NCBI RefSeq assembly: GCF_916700565.1 | Contig: NZ_CAKAKO010000004.1 | Coordinates: 248,001-312,000 of the forward strand | DNA from: Xenophilus sp. Marseille-Q4582 | Lineage (GTDB): Bacteria > Pseudomonadota > Gammaproteobacteria > Burkholderiales > Burkholderiaceae_C | DNA length: 64,000 bases | Direction: 5' to 3' | Shown: positions 26,654 through 35,397 of the stretch, piece after piece | Layout of the letters: the number at the start of each line of letters is the position of its first letter | Position numbering within the stretch: position 1 is the first letter of the stretch | The notes under the pieces: generated by a model | Told to the model about the DNA's origin: nothing | Database searches by the model: none | The model's input: the letters and a program-made list of their open reading frames with translations, nothing else | Program-made: the position numbers and the translations under genes

Positions 26654-27576
26654 CAGCGGGCTCCCTTGGCGTGGCCGCTGGCCGACTTGCCGGGCACGAG
26701 CCGTCCCAGCTTGCGTTTGTAGGTCGGCACCATCAGCGCCAGCGCGACCAGCACGGCCGTGACCAGGTTCAGGTCCTGCGCCTGCAGGCCCATGAATTCG
26801 GTGTTCAGCGCCAGCGCGATGAAGAAGCGGTAGAGCACGGCGCCCAGCACGCAGGCCAGCGTGGTGACGACCAGGCTGCGCGAGGGCATCAGCGTCTCGC
26901 CGATGATCACGGCCGCCAGGCCGATCACGATCGTGCCCACGCCCATGGAGATGTCGGCCGCACCCTGCGTCTGTGCGAACAGCGCGCCGGCCAGCGCCAC
27001 CAGCGCGTTCGACAGCGCCAGGCCCAGCAGCGTGTGCCGGTCGGTGGAAATGCCCTGCGCGCGCGCCATGCGGGCGTTGCCGCCGGTGGCGCGCATGGCC
27101 AGGCCGGCCTCGGAGTTGAAGAACCAGTCGACCACCAGCTTGGCCACGATCACGATGATCAGCAGCAGCAGCGGCTTGGACCAGTACTCGGCCATGTCGC
27201 CGAAAGGCACCAGCGAGAAGACCGTGGGCTCGGTGATCAGCGCGACGTTGGGCTTGCCCATGATGCGCAGGTTGATCGAGTAGAGCGCGATCATCACCAG
27301 GATGCTCGCGAGCAGCTGCATGATCTTGAGCCGCACGTTGAGCCAGGCCGTGACCCAGCCCGACGCGGCGCCGGCCACGCAGGCCACGGCCGAGGCCGCG
27401 AACGGATTCCAGCCCGCGACGATCAGCGTCGCGGCCACGGCGGCGCCCAGCGGGAAGCTGCCGTCCACCGTGAGGTCGGGGAAGTTGATGATCCGGAAGG
27501 AAATCCAGACGCCCAGCGCGACCAGCCCGAAGATCAGGCCGATCTCGATGGCGCCCAGCGACGCGATCAGAGACAT
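26653..27576 (-). CDS. ABC transporter permease (TrpXYZ/BPD_transp_2-type)
   Basis: A 307-residue polytopic permease of the branched-chain/BPD_transp_2 class, with about eight to nine hydrophobic helices and a short basic C-terminal tail (K-S-A-S-G-H-A-K-G-A-R). It forms the membrane channel for the adjacent ATPase and binding protein. No EAA motif of the MalF type is expected in this class. It starts 48 nt after the binding-protein stop. Confidence 0.92.
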   Translation of the reverse strand: MSLIASLGAIEIGLIFGLVALGVWISFRIINFPDLTVDGSFPLGAAVAATLIVAGWNPFAASAVACVAGAASGWVTAWLNVRLKIMQLLASILVMIALYSINLRIMGKPNVALITEPTVFSLVPFGDMAEYWSKPLLLLIIVIVAKLVVDWFFNSEAGLAMRATGGNARMARAQGISTDRHTLLGLALSNALVALAGALFAQTQGAADISMGVGTIVIGLAAVIIGETLMPSRSLVVTTLACVLGAVLYRFFIALALNTEFMGLQAQDLNLVTAVLVALALMVPTYKRKLGRLVPGKSASGHAKGAR

Positions 27577-27624
27577 GGGAAAGCTTTCGCCGTTCTGCGG
27601 GGAGGTGACCGGGCGGCCGGCGGC

Positions 27625-28602
27625 TTACTTGGCGCCGACGATCTTGGCCGTCTTCAGCAGCGCTTCGGGCAGCGTCACGCCCTGGGCCTGGGCGGCGGCG
27701 GGGTTCACGTGCAGTTCGAACTTGTTGCTGGTCTCGGAGGCGATGGCGCCCGGCTTCTCGCCCTTGAGCACGCGCACCACCATCTTGCCGGTCTGGCGGC
27801 CGATGTCGTAGTAGTTCAGGCCCAGCGCGGCCACGGCGCCGCGCTCCACGGTGGCGGTGTCGGCGGCCAGCACGGGCAGCTTGGCCTGCTGCGCGACCTT
27901 GACGATGCCCTCGAAGGCCGAGACCACGTTGTTGTCGGTGGGGGTGTACATCACGTCGGCCTTGCCGACCAGGCTCTGCGCGGCCGTGGGCACGTCCACC
28001 GTACGGGCGGCGGCGGCCTCGACGATGGTGATGCCCATCGGCTGGGCGGCCTTCTTCAGTGCCTCCACGATGGCCACCGAGTTGGCTTCGCCAGGGCTGT
28101 AGATCACGCCCACGCGCTTGGCGGTGGGCACCACCTGCTGAATCAGCGCCAGGTGCTTGTCCAGCGGCGACAGGTCGGACACGCCGGTCACGTTGGTGCC
28201 CGAGGGCTTCCAGTCCTTGACCAGCTTGGCAGCCACCGGGTCGGTCACAGCCGAGTAGATCACCGGGATCTGCTTGGTGGCGGCCACCGCGGCCTGGGCC
28301 GACGGCGTGGCGATGGCGACGATCGCGCTCGGGCGGTCGCCGGCGAACTTGCGCGCGATCTGCGCGGCCGTGCCCACATTGCCCTGCGCGCTCTGGTAGC
28401 TGAACTTGAAGCCCTTGCCATCCACGTAGCCGGCGTCCTTCAGTTCGTCGCGCACGCCGTCGCGCACGGCGTCCAGCGCCGGGTGTTCCACGATCGCGGT
28501 GACGGCGACGGACGGGTCGGCGGCCAGGGCCGGGCCGGCGGCCAGAACACCCAGGGCCAGGGTCAGGGTGGACAGGGGCGAGCGCAGGATCGAGGAAGTC
28601 AT
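27625..28602 (-). CDS. ABC transporter substrate-binding protein (DUF534/ABC_sub_bind family)
   Basis: A 325-residue periplasmic protein with a signal peptide (about 1-26, ending A-L-A-A-D). The fold segments I-V-E-H-P-A-L-D-A-V-R-D-G and I-Y-S-A-V-T-D-P mark the ABC_sub_bind family, whose members bind aromatic and other amino acids (TrpX-like). The ATG at 28602 was chosen because it directly begins the signal. It is first in the transporter operon. A divergent Lrp-type gene and an inverted repeat lie upstream, suggesting amino-acid-responsive control. Confidence 0.9.
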   Translation of the reverse strand: MTSSILRSPLSTLTLALGVLAAGPALAADPSVAVTAIVEHPALDAVRDGVRDELKDAGYVDGKGFKFSYQSAQGNVGTAAQIARKFAGDRPSAIVAIATPSAQAAVAATKQIPVIYSAVTDPVAAKLVKDWKPSGTNVTGVSDLSPLDKHLALIQQVVPTAKRVGVIYSPGEANSVAIVEALKKAAQPMGITIVEAAAARTVDVPTAAQSLVGKADVMYTPTDNNVVSAFEGIVKVAQQAKLPVLAADTATVERGAVAALGLNYYDIGRQTGKMVVRVLKGEKPGAIASETSNKFELHVNPAAAQAQGVTLPEALLKTAKIVGAK

Positions 28603-28744
28603 GGAATTTCCGGGAAAGAAGAGAAGGGAAAGCGGCGAAGAAACCCGGGCGCAGCGGGACGGCCCTTGGGGCCGGGGTCCAGGCGCGGGGCGCGCTGGCG
28701 CGGGATCTGTCTCCATCGAAAGGCCGGCAGTCTAGGCGCAGTCG

Positions 28745-28763
28745 GCCGCAATAGCTTTGCGGC
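28745..28763. promoter_or_regulatory. Inverted repeat between the ABC operon and the Lrp-type gene
   Basis: GCCGCAA and TTGCGGC form perfect 7-bp arms around TAGCT. It lies 143 bp from the binding-protein start and 49 bp before the regulator's GTG. The position between divergent genes suits an operator for the adjacent Lrp/AsnC regulator. An AATAAT (28792-28797) near the regulator start could be its -10. Confidence 0.4.
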
Positions 28764-28811
28764 AAAAGATCGGGCTAACCCCGAAAGAGGAAATAATCTT
28801 CGGTCAGGACG

Positions 28812-29300
28812 GTGAACGAGGAGACGATTTTGCATCTTCCGGCTTTGGACCGCATCGATCGCCAGCTTCTGGAACACCTGCAGACGCACGGGCGGGCGTC
28901 CAACCTGGAACTGGCCGAACTCGTGAGCCTGTCGCCCGCGCAGGTGCACCGCCGCCATCGCCGGCTGGAGGAGCGCGGCTACATCAGCGGCTACATGGCC
29001 CGCGTGCCGCCGGTGCCGCTGGGCCTGGGGGTGGTCGCCTTCATCCACCTGACGATGGCCCGCGGCCATGCCGACGAGCTGCCGCGCTTCAACGACCGCG
29101 TGGCCGAACTGCCGCAGGTGCTGGAGTGCTATTCGGTGACGGGCGACTTCGACTACGTGCTCAAGGTGGTGGCGCGCGACCTGCCCTCGCTGTCGCGCTT
29201 TCTCATGAATACGCTGATGCACATGCCGGGCGTGAGCGCGGTGCGCTCCAGCGTGTGCCTCGAAGAGATCAAGAGCACGACAGCGCTGCCGCTCGAGTGA
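28812..29300 (+). CDS. Lrp/AsnC family transcriptional regulator
   Basis: A 162-residue protein. The N-terminal helix-turn-helix (L-D-R-I-D-R-Q-L-L-E-x-L, L-S-P-A-Q-V-H-R-R) is followed by the RAM/AsnC ligand domain with V-T-G-D-F-D-Y-V-L-K-V-V. It should regulate the divergent ABC operon in response to an amino acid. The start is uncertain between GTG 28812 and TTG 28830; the latter has GAGGAG upstream. The protein ends L-P-L-E. Confidence 0.9.
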   Translation: MNEETILHLPALDRIDRQLLEHLQTHGRASNLELAELVSLSPAQVHRRHRRLEERGYISGYMARVPPVPLGLGVVAFIHLTMARGHADELPRFNDRVAELPQVLECYSVTGDFDYVLKVVARDLPSLSRFLMNTLMHMPGVSAVRSSVCLEEIKSTTALPLE

Positions 29301-29320
29301 CGCGGCGTGGCGGCCTGCGC

Positions 29321-31765
29321 TCAGCCGCCGGCGGCAGGGGGCGCGGGCGGCTGGGCCGGCACCGCCGCGACCAGCGGTGTGGCCAGCGGCAGGCCGGCCT
29401 TCTTGAATTCGTCGAGCATGGTGAACAGCAGGTCGCTGCGCACGCCGCCGGCCACGCGCGGGCTGCTCACGTAGGCGATGGCCTGGAAGATCAGCATGCC
29501 GTTCTCGATGCCTTCCAGCGTGAGCGAGGGCGCGGGCGCCTGCAGCACGCCCGGGTGGCCGGTGCAGGCGGCCAGCATCAGCTCGCGCACGCGGTGCGCG
29601 TCGGTGTTCAGCGGCAGGGGCAGGCGGATCAGCACGCGACCTTCGGCGTTGGTCAGCGTCATGTTGCGCACGGACTTGGTGATGAACTCCGAATTGGGCA
29701 CGATCAGCGTGGAGCGGTCGCCCAGCTGGATCTCGGTGGCCCGCACGTTGATGCGCTTGACGTCGCCCTCGGTCGTGCCCAGCACCACCCAGTCGCCCAC
29801 CTTCACCGGCCGCTCGGCCAAGAGGATCAGGCCCGAGATGAAGTTCTGCACGATGGCCTGCAGCCCGAAGCCGATGCCCACCGACAGCGCGCTGGCGATC
29901 CAGGCGATGCGGTTGATGCCGATGCCCAGCGCCGACAGCGCCAGCGCCACCACCACGATCACGCCCACGTAGCCCAGCAGCGTGGACAGCGAGGTCTGCA
30001 TGCCCGCTTCCAGCGTTGTCGTGGGCAGGTAGCTGTCGCGCAGCCAGCGCTTGAACACGCGCAGCGCGACGAAGCCCGCCACCAGCACGCCGATGGCCGT
30101 GAACAGGGCCGCCGGCACGATCTGGAATTCGCCGATGGTCAGGCCGGTGCCGAACTGGCCCGCGCGCTCCAGCACCTCCCCCGGGCCCGAGCCCAGCGGC
30201 GCGATGAGCGCGATCACCATGTAGAAGAACAGCGCCACGCGCGCCAGGGCCGACAGCACCACGGCCGCCTGGTCCAGCGTGGCCGGCGCGAAGTCGAAGC
30301 TGGCCTGCAGGCGCTGGCCCAGGCTGCTGCGCGCCGACACCAGCGCCATGAACAGGTCGTCGGCGCCCTTGAACAGCACATAGAAGGCGGCCGTGACCAC
30401 GCCGGTCCAGGTCAGCTGCCCGGCCGCCAGGCTGGCCAGCGCCACGTAGCCCAGCGCGACCAGCACGAGGATCAGCACCAGCGCCACCGACACGCCGCCC
30501 ACCAGCAGCGCGATCCACAGCGGCCGCTCGGGGGGCGCCGGCGCCGGCGCTGGCGGGCTGCCGTCGGCCGCGAGCGCCGGCGCCGGCGGCGCGGCCGGTG
30601 CGCGCAGGCACAGCAGCATGGCGCCGATCAGCAGCACCAGGGCCACGGCCGTGAACGCATGGGTGGTCAGGACGGCGGCGAAACTCGCATCCACCAGGGC
30701 ATTGACCTGCGCCGGCAGCCACACCAGCGCGCTGACCAGCGCCGTGAGCCAGGGAAAGGGCGCCAGCCGCCGCGCCAGCGCGTCCGGGATGGGCGGCAAG
30801 CGCCAGGACGGCCGCGCGTTGGCCAGCAGGGCGCGGCCCAGGCTGGCGACGAAGACCATGAACAGCAGCGATTCGTCGGCCATGCGCAGCAGCTTCTGGC
30901 TCAGCGGGCCCAGCAATTCGCGCGTTTCCAGCTGCTGGACGAGCGCCCACAGCACCAGGGCGACGATGAACACGTTGGCCGTGACGATGGCCACGATGAG
31001 CAGCGAGCGCCGCAGCCGTCCGCCCGGCAGCAGACGCTGGGCCAGCGCCACCAGCGCGCGCTCGGCCAGCAGGTTGCCGGCCGTGACGGCCAGCAGCGCC
31101 AGCAGCAGCGCCCCCATCAGTGGCGCTCGGTGCGCGGGGCTTGTGGCCTGCGTCCAGGCGCTGCGGATCTCGTCCGCCAGGGGCTGCAGGCGCTGCAGGT
31201 CGGCGTCCCAGGCCAGCGAAAGATCGCGCCAGAACACGCGGCCCAGCGGCGAGGGCGCGCGCTCGGCCAGCCGCGCCTCGAACAGCGCCCGCTGCTGCGC
31301 GCGGATGTCGGTGCTGCGCTGCTGCGCGTCCACCACCACCAGGCGCGCGAGGCGGATGTCGGCGTCCACCGCATTGCGCTCGCGCGTGAGGGCGGCGCGC
31401 TGGCGCGTGATGTCCGGGTCTTCGGTGCTGCCGGCCGGCGGGCCGTTGCCTAGCTCGCCCAGGCGCGCGTTCAGGTCGTTGAGCTGGGTGGTGCGCGCGG
31501 CGATCAGCGACTGCGCCTGCTGGCCGATCTGTGCGAGCGCGGCGATCAGCGTGCGCGCGTCCTCGCCGGTTTCGGCGGTGGCCGGCAGCTTGTCCAGCGA
31601 CTGGCGCAGCGCAGCCAGCTCCACCTCGGGCTCGGCGGTGCGCGGCGCGGTGCTGTCCTGCGCCCGGGCGGCGAAGCCGCCGCCGGGCGGCCCGAGGCCG
31701 AGCAGCAGCCACAGGCCCAGCAAGGCCGCGAAGGCGATTCGGGGAAAACGCATGCGGCGGATCAT
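29321..31765 (-). CDS. Large MscS-type mechanosensitive channel with DUF3772
   Basis: About 814 residues. A signal peptide (hydrophobic core about 10-30) is followed by a periplasmic DUF3772 coiled domain, multiple transmembrane helices, and the MscS core with its pore helix and cytoplasmic beta domain (W-V-V-L-G-T-T-E-G-D-V, I-P-N-S-E-F). It protects against osmotic downshock. Three in-frame ATGs (31780, 31765, 31753) could start it; all keep the signal peptide. A Pro/Ala-rich C-terminus follows. Convergent with the Lrp-type gene. Confidence 0.92.
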   Translation of the reverse strand: MIRRMRFPRIAFAALLGLWLLLGLGPPGGGFAARAQDSTAPRTAEPEVELAALRQSLDKLPATAETGEDARTLIAALAQIGQQAQSLIAARTTQLNDLNARLGELGNGPPAGSTEDPDITRQRAALTRERNAVDADIRLARLVVVDAQQRSTDIRAQQRALFEARLAERAPSPLGRVFWRDLSLAWDADLQRLQPLADEIRSAWTQATSPAHRAPLMGALLLALLAVTAGNLLAERALVALAQRLLPGGRLRRSLLIVAIVTANVFIVALVLWALVQQLETRELLGPLSQKLLRMADESLLFMVFVASLGRALLANARPSWRLPPIPDALARRLAPFPWLTALVSALVWLPAQVNALVDASFAAVLTTHAFTAVALVLLIGAMLLCLRAPAAPPAPALAADGSPPAPAPAPPERPLWIALLVGGVSVALVLILVLVALGYVALASLAAGQLTWTGVVTAAFYVLFKGADDLFMALVSARSSLGQRLQASFDFAPATLDQAAVVLSALARVALFFYMVIALIAPLGSGPGEVLERAGQFGTGLTIGEFQIVPAALFTAIGVLVAGFVALRVFKRWLRDSYLPTTTLEAGMQTSLSTLLGYVGVIVVVALALSALGIGINRIAWIASALSVGIGFGLQAIVQNFISGLILLAERPVKVGDWVVLGTTEGDVKRINVRATEIQLGDRSTLIVPNSEFITKSVRNMTLTNAEGRVLIRLPLPLNTDAHRVRELMLAACTGHPGVLQAPAPSLTLEGIENGMLIFQAIAYVSSPRVAGGVRSDLLFTMLDEFKKAGLPLATPLVAAVPAQPPAPPAAGG

Positions 31766-31837
31766 AGGCAGCGCCCGCATCGCGCCGGCGCAGGAAAAGC
31801 GCGCATCCGCGCCCGCACAGGCCAGGGCTGCGGCCGC

Positions 31838-32575
31838 TCAGCCCACCGGGCTGAACAGGTCGACGCGGTCGGTGATGATGCCGTCGGTGCCCAGATCGAT
31901 CAGGCGCTGCGCGGCCCACTCGTCATTGACGGTGTAGCTCAGCTGGCGCAGGCCGGCCTGGCGCACGCGCGCCACGGTGGCAGCGTCCCACAGCGCATGG
32001 TTGCAGACGATGGCCACGCAGTCCAGGCGCAGCGCTTCTTCCAGCCAGCCTTCGCGCAGGCGATCCAGCAGCAACGCGCGCGGCAGTTGTGGTGCGGCGG
32101 CGCGGGCCGCGGCCAGCGCTTCGGGCTTGAAGGATGAGAGCAGCGGCGGCACGGCGGCGCCGGCCCACAGCTGCGCCGCTTGGCGCGCCACCGCCTCGCC
32201 GGTCACGCGCTCGGTGCCCGGCGTGGGCTTGATCTCGATGTTCAGCAGGTGGCCGTTGGCCCGGCACCAGCGTGCCAGGGCCGCCAGCGGGGGCAGCGGC
32301 TCGCCGGCCCAGCGGCGCGAATGCCAGCTGCCGGCGTCGAGCTGCGACAGCGCGTGCCAGTCCTGCTCGCCGCCGATGCCGCGGCCGCTGGTGGTGCGCT
32401 CCAGCGTCGCGTCGTGCATCAGGAAGGCCACGCCGTCGCGGCTGAGCTTGGCGTCGCATTCGAACATGCGGTAGCCGTGTTGCGCGCCCAGGCGGAAGGC
32501 GGCCAGGGTGTTCTCGGGCGCCAGCCTGCCGGCGCCGCGGTGCGCGATCCAGCGCGGATAGGGCCAGGGCGTCAT
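31838..32575 (-). CDS. ugpQ: Glycerophosphodiester phosphodiesterase UgpQ
   Basis: A 245-residue GDPD protein: H-R-G (10-14 region), P-E-N-T near 20 and E-C-D ... H-D catalytic acids. It hydrolyses glycerophosphodiesters to glycerol-3-phosphate plus alcohol in the cytoplasm, feeding the Ugp transporter's substrate pathway. It is the last gene of the ugp operon, 13 nt after ugpC, now behind two IS elements relative to the promoter-proximal genes. Confidence 0.94.
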   Translation of the reverse strand: MTPWPYPRWIAHRGAGRLAPENTLAAFRLGAQHGYRMFECDAKLSRDGVAFLMHDATLERTTSGRGIGGEQDWHALSQLDAGSWHSRRWAGEPLPPLAALARWCRANGHLLNIEIKPTPGTERVTGEAVARQAAQLWAGAAVPPLLSSFKPEALAAARAAAPQLPRALLLDRLREGWLEEALRLDCVAIVCNHALWDAATVARVRQAGLRQLSYTVNDEWAAQRLIDLGTDGIITDRVDLFSPVG

Positions 32576-32588
32576 CGGCGGCGGCCCG

Positions 32589-33596
32589 TCATTCCACGCG
32601 CTTGCCGGAGCCGGCGTCGAACCAGTGCAGGCGGTCGGGGCGGGCGCCCACGCGCACCGTCTCGCCCACGGCCGGCGAGCGCTGCGATTCGTCGATGCGC
32701 ACGATGAGCTGCTCGTCGCCGACGCGGCCGTAGACCAGCCGTTCGGCCCCCAGCAGTTCGACCTGCTCCACGTTCACGCTCCAGCCTTCGTCGTCCAGCA
32801 CCAGGTGCTCGGGGCGGATGCCCAGGATCTTGCCGGCACGCACGCCCGGCGCGTCCTTGAGCAGGTTCATGGGCGGCGAGCCGATGAAGCTGGCCACGAA
32901 GGTGGTGGCGGGGCGGTTGTAGACCTCCTCGGGCGTGCCGAACTGGTCCATCACGCCGGCGTTCATCACGATGATGCGCTGCGCCAGCGTCATGGCCTCG
33001 ACCTGGTCGTGGGTGACGAACAGGCTGGTGATGCCCAGCTCGCGGTGCAGCTTCTGGATTTCCAGCCGGGTCTGGGCGCGCAGCTTGGCGTCCAGGTTGG
33101 ACAGCGGCTCGTCGAACAGGAAGACCTGCGGCTGGCGCACGATGGCGCGGCCCATGGCCACGCGCTGGCGCTGCCCGCCCGAGAGTTCGCGCGGCTTGCG
33201 CTCCAGCAGGTGGCCCAGTTCCAGGATCTTCGCGGCCTTGTCGACGCGCGCCTTGATCTCGTCCTTGGGCACGCCCTGGATCCGCAGGCCGTAGGCCATG
33301 TTGTCGAAGTTCGACATGTGCGGATAGAGCGCGTAGTTCTGGAACACCATCGCGATGTCGCGCCGGGCGGGCTCCACATCGTTGACCACGCGTGCGCCGA
33401 TGGCGATCTCGCCGGCGCTGATCTCTTCGAGGCCGGCGACCATGCGCAGGAGCGTGGACTTGCCGCAGCCGGAAGGGCCGACGATGACCACGAATTCGCC
33501 GTCCTTGATCTCGGCGCTGACGCCGTGGATCACCTGGTTGGCCTTCGGGCCTTTGCCGTAGCGCTTGATGACGTTGCGGAAGGAAAGAGCTGCCAT
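32589..33596 (-). CDS. ugpC: sn-Glycerol-3-phosphate ABC transporter ATPase UgpC
   Basis: A 335-residue CUT1-type ATPase: Walker A G-P-S-G-C-G-K-S at 40-47, signature L-S-G-G-Q-R-Q, Walker B L-F-D-E-P and a C-terminal TOBE/regulatory domain. It energises UgpAE. The gene lies directly downstream (in transcription) of the two IS elements inserted at the ugpE stop, so its expression may be uncoupled from ugpBAE. The original ugpE-ugpC gap was about 50 nt. Confidence 0.95.
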   Translation of the reverse strand: MAALSFRNVIKRYGKGPKANQVIHGVSAEIKDGEFVVIVGPSGCGKSTLLRMVAGLEEISAGEIAIGARVVNDVEPARRDIAMVFQNYALYPHMSNFDNMAYGLRIQGVPKDEIKARVDKAAKILELGHLLERKPRELSGGQRQRVAMGRAIVRQPQVFLFDEPLSNLDAKLRAQTRLEIQKLHRELGITSLFVTHDQVEAMTLAQRIIVMNAGVMDQFGTPEEVYNRPATTFVASFIGSPPMNLLKDAPGVRAGKILGIRPEHLVLDDEGWSVNVEQVELLGAERLVYGRVGDEQLIVRIDESQRSPAVGETVRVGARPDRLHWFDAGSGKRVE

Positions 33597-33645
33597 GAGA
33601 GATGTCTTCTTGTGCGGGAGGGGCGCGGCGGGGTGTTGCGCCGGC

Positions 33646-33648
33646 TTA
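33646..33648. repeat. Target-site duplication TTA, left copy
   Basis: TTA flanks the first IS on the left; the same TTA lies between the copies (34522-34524) and after the second (35398-35400). IS5-group elements of the IS427 type duplicate short T-N-A targets. The rightmost TTA is the ugpE stop codon TAA on the minus strand. Confidence 0.85.
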
Positions 33649-34521
33649 GAGCTACTAACAAAACCATGTCATCATCGAGCGCTTGATTGGTGTTTGATGA
33701 GGCATGGGTCGAAACAGGAATAGAGAAATCAGCGCCGCGCTGTTCAAGAAGGTTGCCCCGCTGTTGCCGGTAGTCGTTGCCTCGGCCAAAGGCGGTCGCC
33801 CACGAGTGAGCGACGAGATGGCCCTGAACGGCATTCTGTTCGTGCTGCGCACCGGCATTCCCTGGGAGGAGTTGCCCCAGGAACTGGGCTTTGGCAGTGG
33901 CATGACCTGTTGGCGGCGTCTGCGTGATTGGCAGGCTGCGGGCGTGTGGCATCGCCTGCATCTGTTGTTGCTCGGTGAATTGCGCGGCGCCGGCAAACTG
34001 GACTTCAGCCGTGCGAGCATGGACGCGGCCAGTGTGGCCAGCCCCCGGGGGGCCACTACACCGGCCCCAACCCCACGGACAGGGGCAAACTCGCAAGCAA
34101 GCGCCACATCATCACGGACCGCCAAGGCATCCCACTGATCTTCTGCGTCACGGGCGCCAACCGGCATGACTCGGTGGTTTTCGAGCAACTGGTCGACGCG
34201 TTGCCAGCGGTACGTGGCTGTCGCGGTCGGCCCAGGCGCTGGCCGCACAAACTGCATGCCGACAAGGGCTATGACTATGCTCGCTGCCGCTTTCACCTGC
34301 GCAAGCTGGGGATCACCGCGCGTATTGCCCGGCGCGGCATCGAACGCAACGACCGGCTCGGGCGTCATCGCTGGGTGGTCGAGCGCACGCACGCCTGGCT
34401 GGCCGCCTTCGGCAAGCTGCGTACTCGTTTCGAGCGCCGCATCGACATTCATGTCGCGTTGCTCTCGCTGGCCTGCTGCGTTATCTGCATTCGCCATCTC
34501 CCACCGTTTTGTTAGCCGCTC
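33649..34521 (+). mobile_element. IS5-family (IS427-like) insertion sequence, copy 1
   Basis: An 873-bp element bounded by imperfect inverted repeats: GAGCTACTAACAAAAC at the left and the complement of GAGCGGCTAACAAAAC at the right. It carries a DDE transposase on the plus strand, opposite to the ugp operon. A TTA target duplication flanks it. It is followed directly, after TTA, by a second element of the same length and, by its encoded proteins, the same sequence. Base composition (AT-richer ends) differs from the neighbours, consistent with transfer. Confidence 0.95.
33704..34515 (+). CDS. IS5-type DDE transposase, copy 1, two frames
   Basis: The N-terminal frame (33704-34138, 144 codons) carries the DUF4096-like start and the first catalytic Asp in M-D-A-A-S-V. 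The C-terminal part lies in the -1 frame to 34515 and carries H-A-D-K-G-Y-D and W-V-V-E-R-T-H-A-W (second Asp and Glu). A run of five C and six G (34042-34052) is the likely -1 shift site: GGG at 34049-34051 can re-pair at 34048-34050. IS427-group elements often use a programmed frameshift, so this is probably functional rather than broken, though a fixed mutation is possible. Confidence 0.88.
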
Positions 34522-34537
34522 TTAGAGCTACTAACAA
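34509..34537 (+). promoter_or_regulatory. Possible junction promoter between the tandem IS copies
   Basis: TTGTTA (34509-34514) from the right end of copy 1 and TAACAA (34532-34537) from the left end of copy 2 are spaced by 17 bp across the TTA. Junction promoters are known in other IS families (IS911, IS21); the -10 here matches only 3 of 6 positions. Confidence 0.25.
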
Positions 34538-35397
34538 AACCATGTCATCATCGAGCGCTTGATTGGTGTTTGATGAGGCATGGGTCGAAACAGGAATAGA
34601 GAAATCAGCGCCGCGCTGTTCAAGAAGGTTGCCCCGCTGTTGCCGGTAGTCGTTGCCTCGGCCAAAGGCGGTCGCCCACGAGTGAGCGACGAGATGGCCC
34701 TGAACGGCATTCTGTTCGTGCTGCGCACCGGCATTCCCTGGGAGGAGTTGCCCCAGGAACTGGGCTTTGGCAGTGGCATGACCTGTTGGCGGCGTCTGCG
34801 TGATTGGCAGGCTGCGGGCGTGTGGCATCGCCTGCATCTGTTGTTGCTCGGTGAATTGCGCGGCGCCGGCAAACTGGACTTCAGCCGTGCGAGCATGGAC
34901 GCGGCCAGTGTGGCCAGCCCCCGGGGGGCCACTACACCGGCCCCAACCCCACGGACAGGGGCAAACTCGCAAGCAAGCGCCACATCATCACGGACCGCCA
35001 AGGCATCCCACTGATCTTCTGCGTCACGGGCGCCAACCGGCATGACTCGGTGGTTTTCGAGCAACTGGTCGACGCGTTGCCAGCGGTACGTGGCTGTCGC
35101 GGTCGGCCCAGGCGCTGGCCGCACAAACTGCATGCCGACAAGGGCTATGACTATGCTCGCTGCCGCTTTCACCTGCGCAAGCTGGGGATCACCGCGCGTA
35201 TTGCCCGGCGCGGCATCGAACGCAACGACCGGCTCGGGCGTCATCGCTGGGTGGTCGAGCGCACGCACGCCTGGCTGGCCGCCTTCGGCAAGCTGCGTAC
35301 TCGTTTCGAGCGCCGCATCGACATTCATGTCGCGTTGCTCTCGCTGGCCTGCTGCGTTATCTGCATTCGCCATCTCCCACCGTTTTGTTAGCCGCTC
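34525..35397 (+). mobile_element. IS5-family (IS427-like) insertion sequence, copy 2
   Basis: An 873-bp element in the same orientation as copy 1, offset by exactly 876 bp (873 plus TTA). All six encoded reading frames I compared are identical between copies, so the duplication is recent. Its right end abuts TTA at 35398, the stop codon of ugpE. An assembly artefact (collapsed or expanded tandem) cannot be excluded from sequence alone. Confidence 0.95.
34580..35391 (+). CDS. IS5-type DDE transposase, copy 2, two frames
   Basis: Identical in layout to the copy-1 transposase: N-terminal frame 34580-35014, C-terminal -1 frame to 35391, with the same C5G6 run at 34918-34928. The same catalytic residues are present. 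Two intact, identical copies make mutational decay less likely than programmed frameshifting, but do not prove it, because one may simply be a copy of the other. Confidence 0.88.

Noticed and set aside
25859-28765. Minus-strand frame joining the ABC ATPase, permease and binding-protein region into one 968-codon frame
   Set aside because: The upstream two-thirds is an out-of-phase read of the permease and binding-protein genes; only the last 264 codons encode the ATPase.
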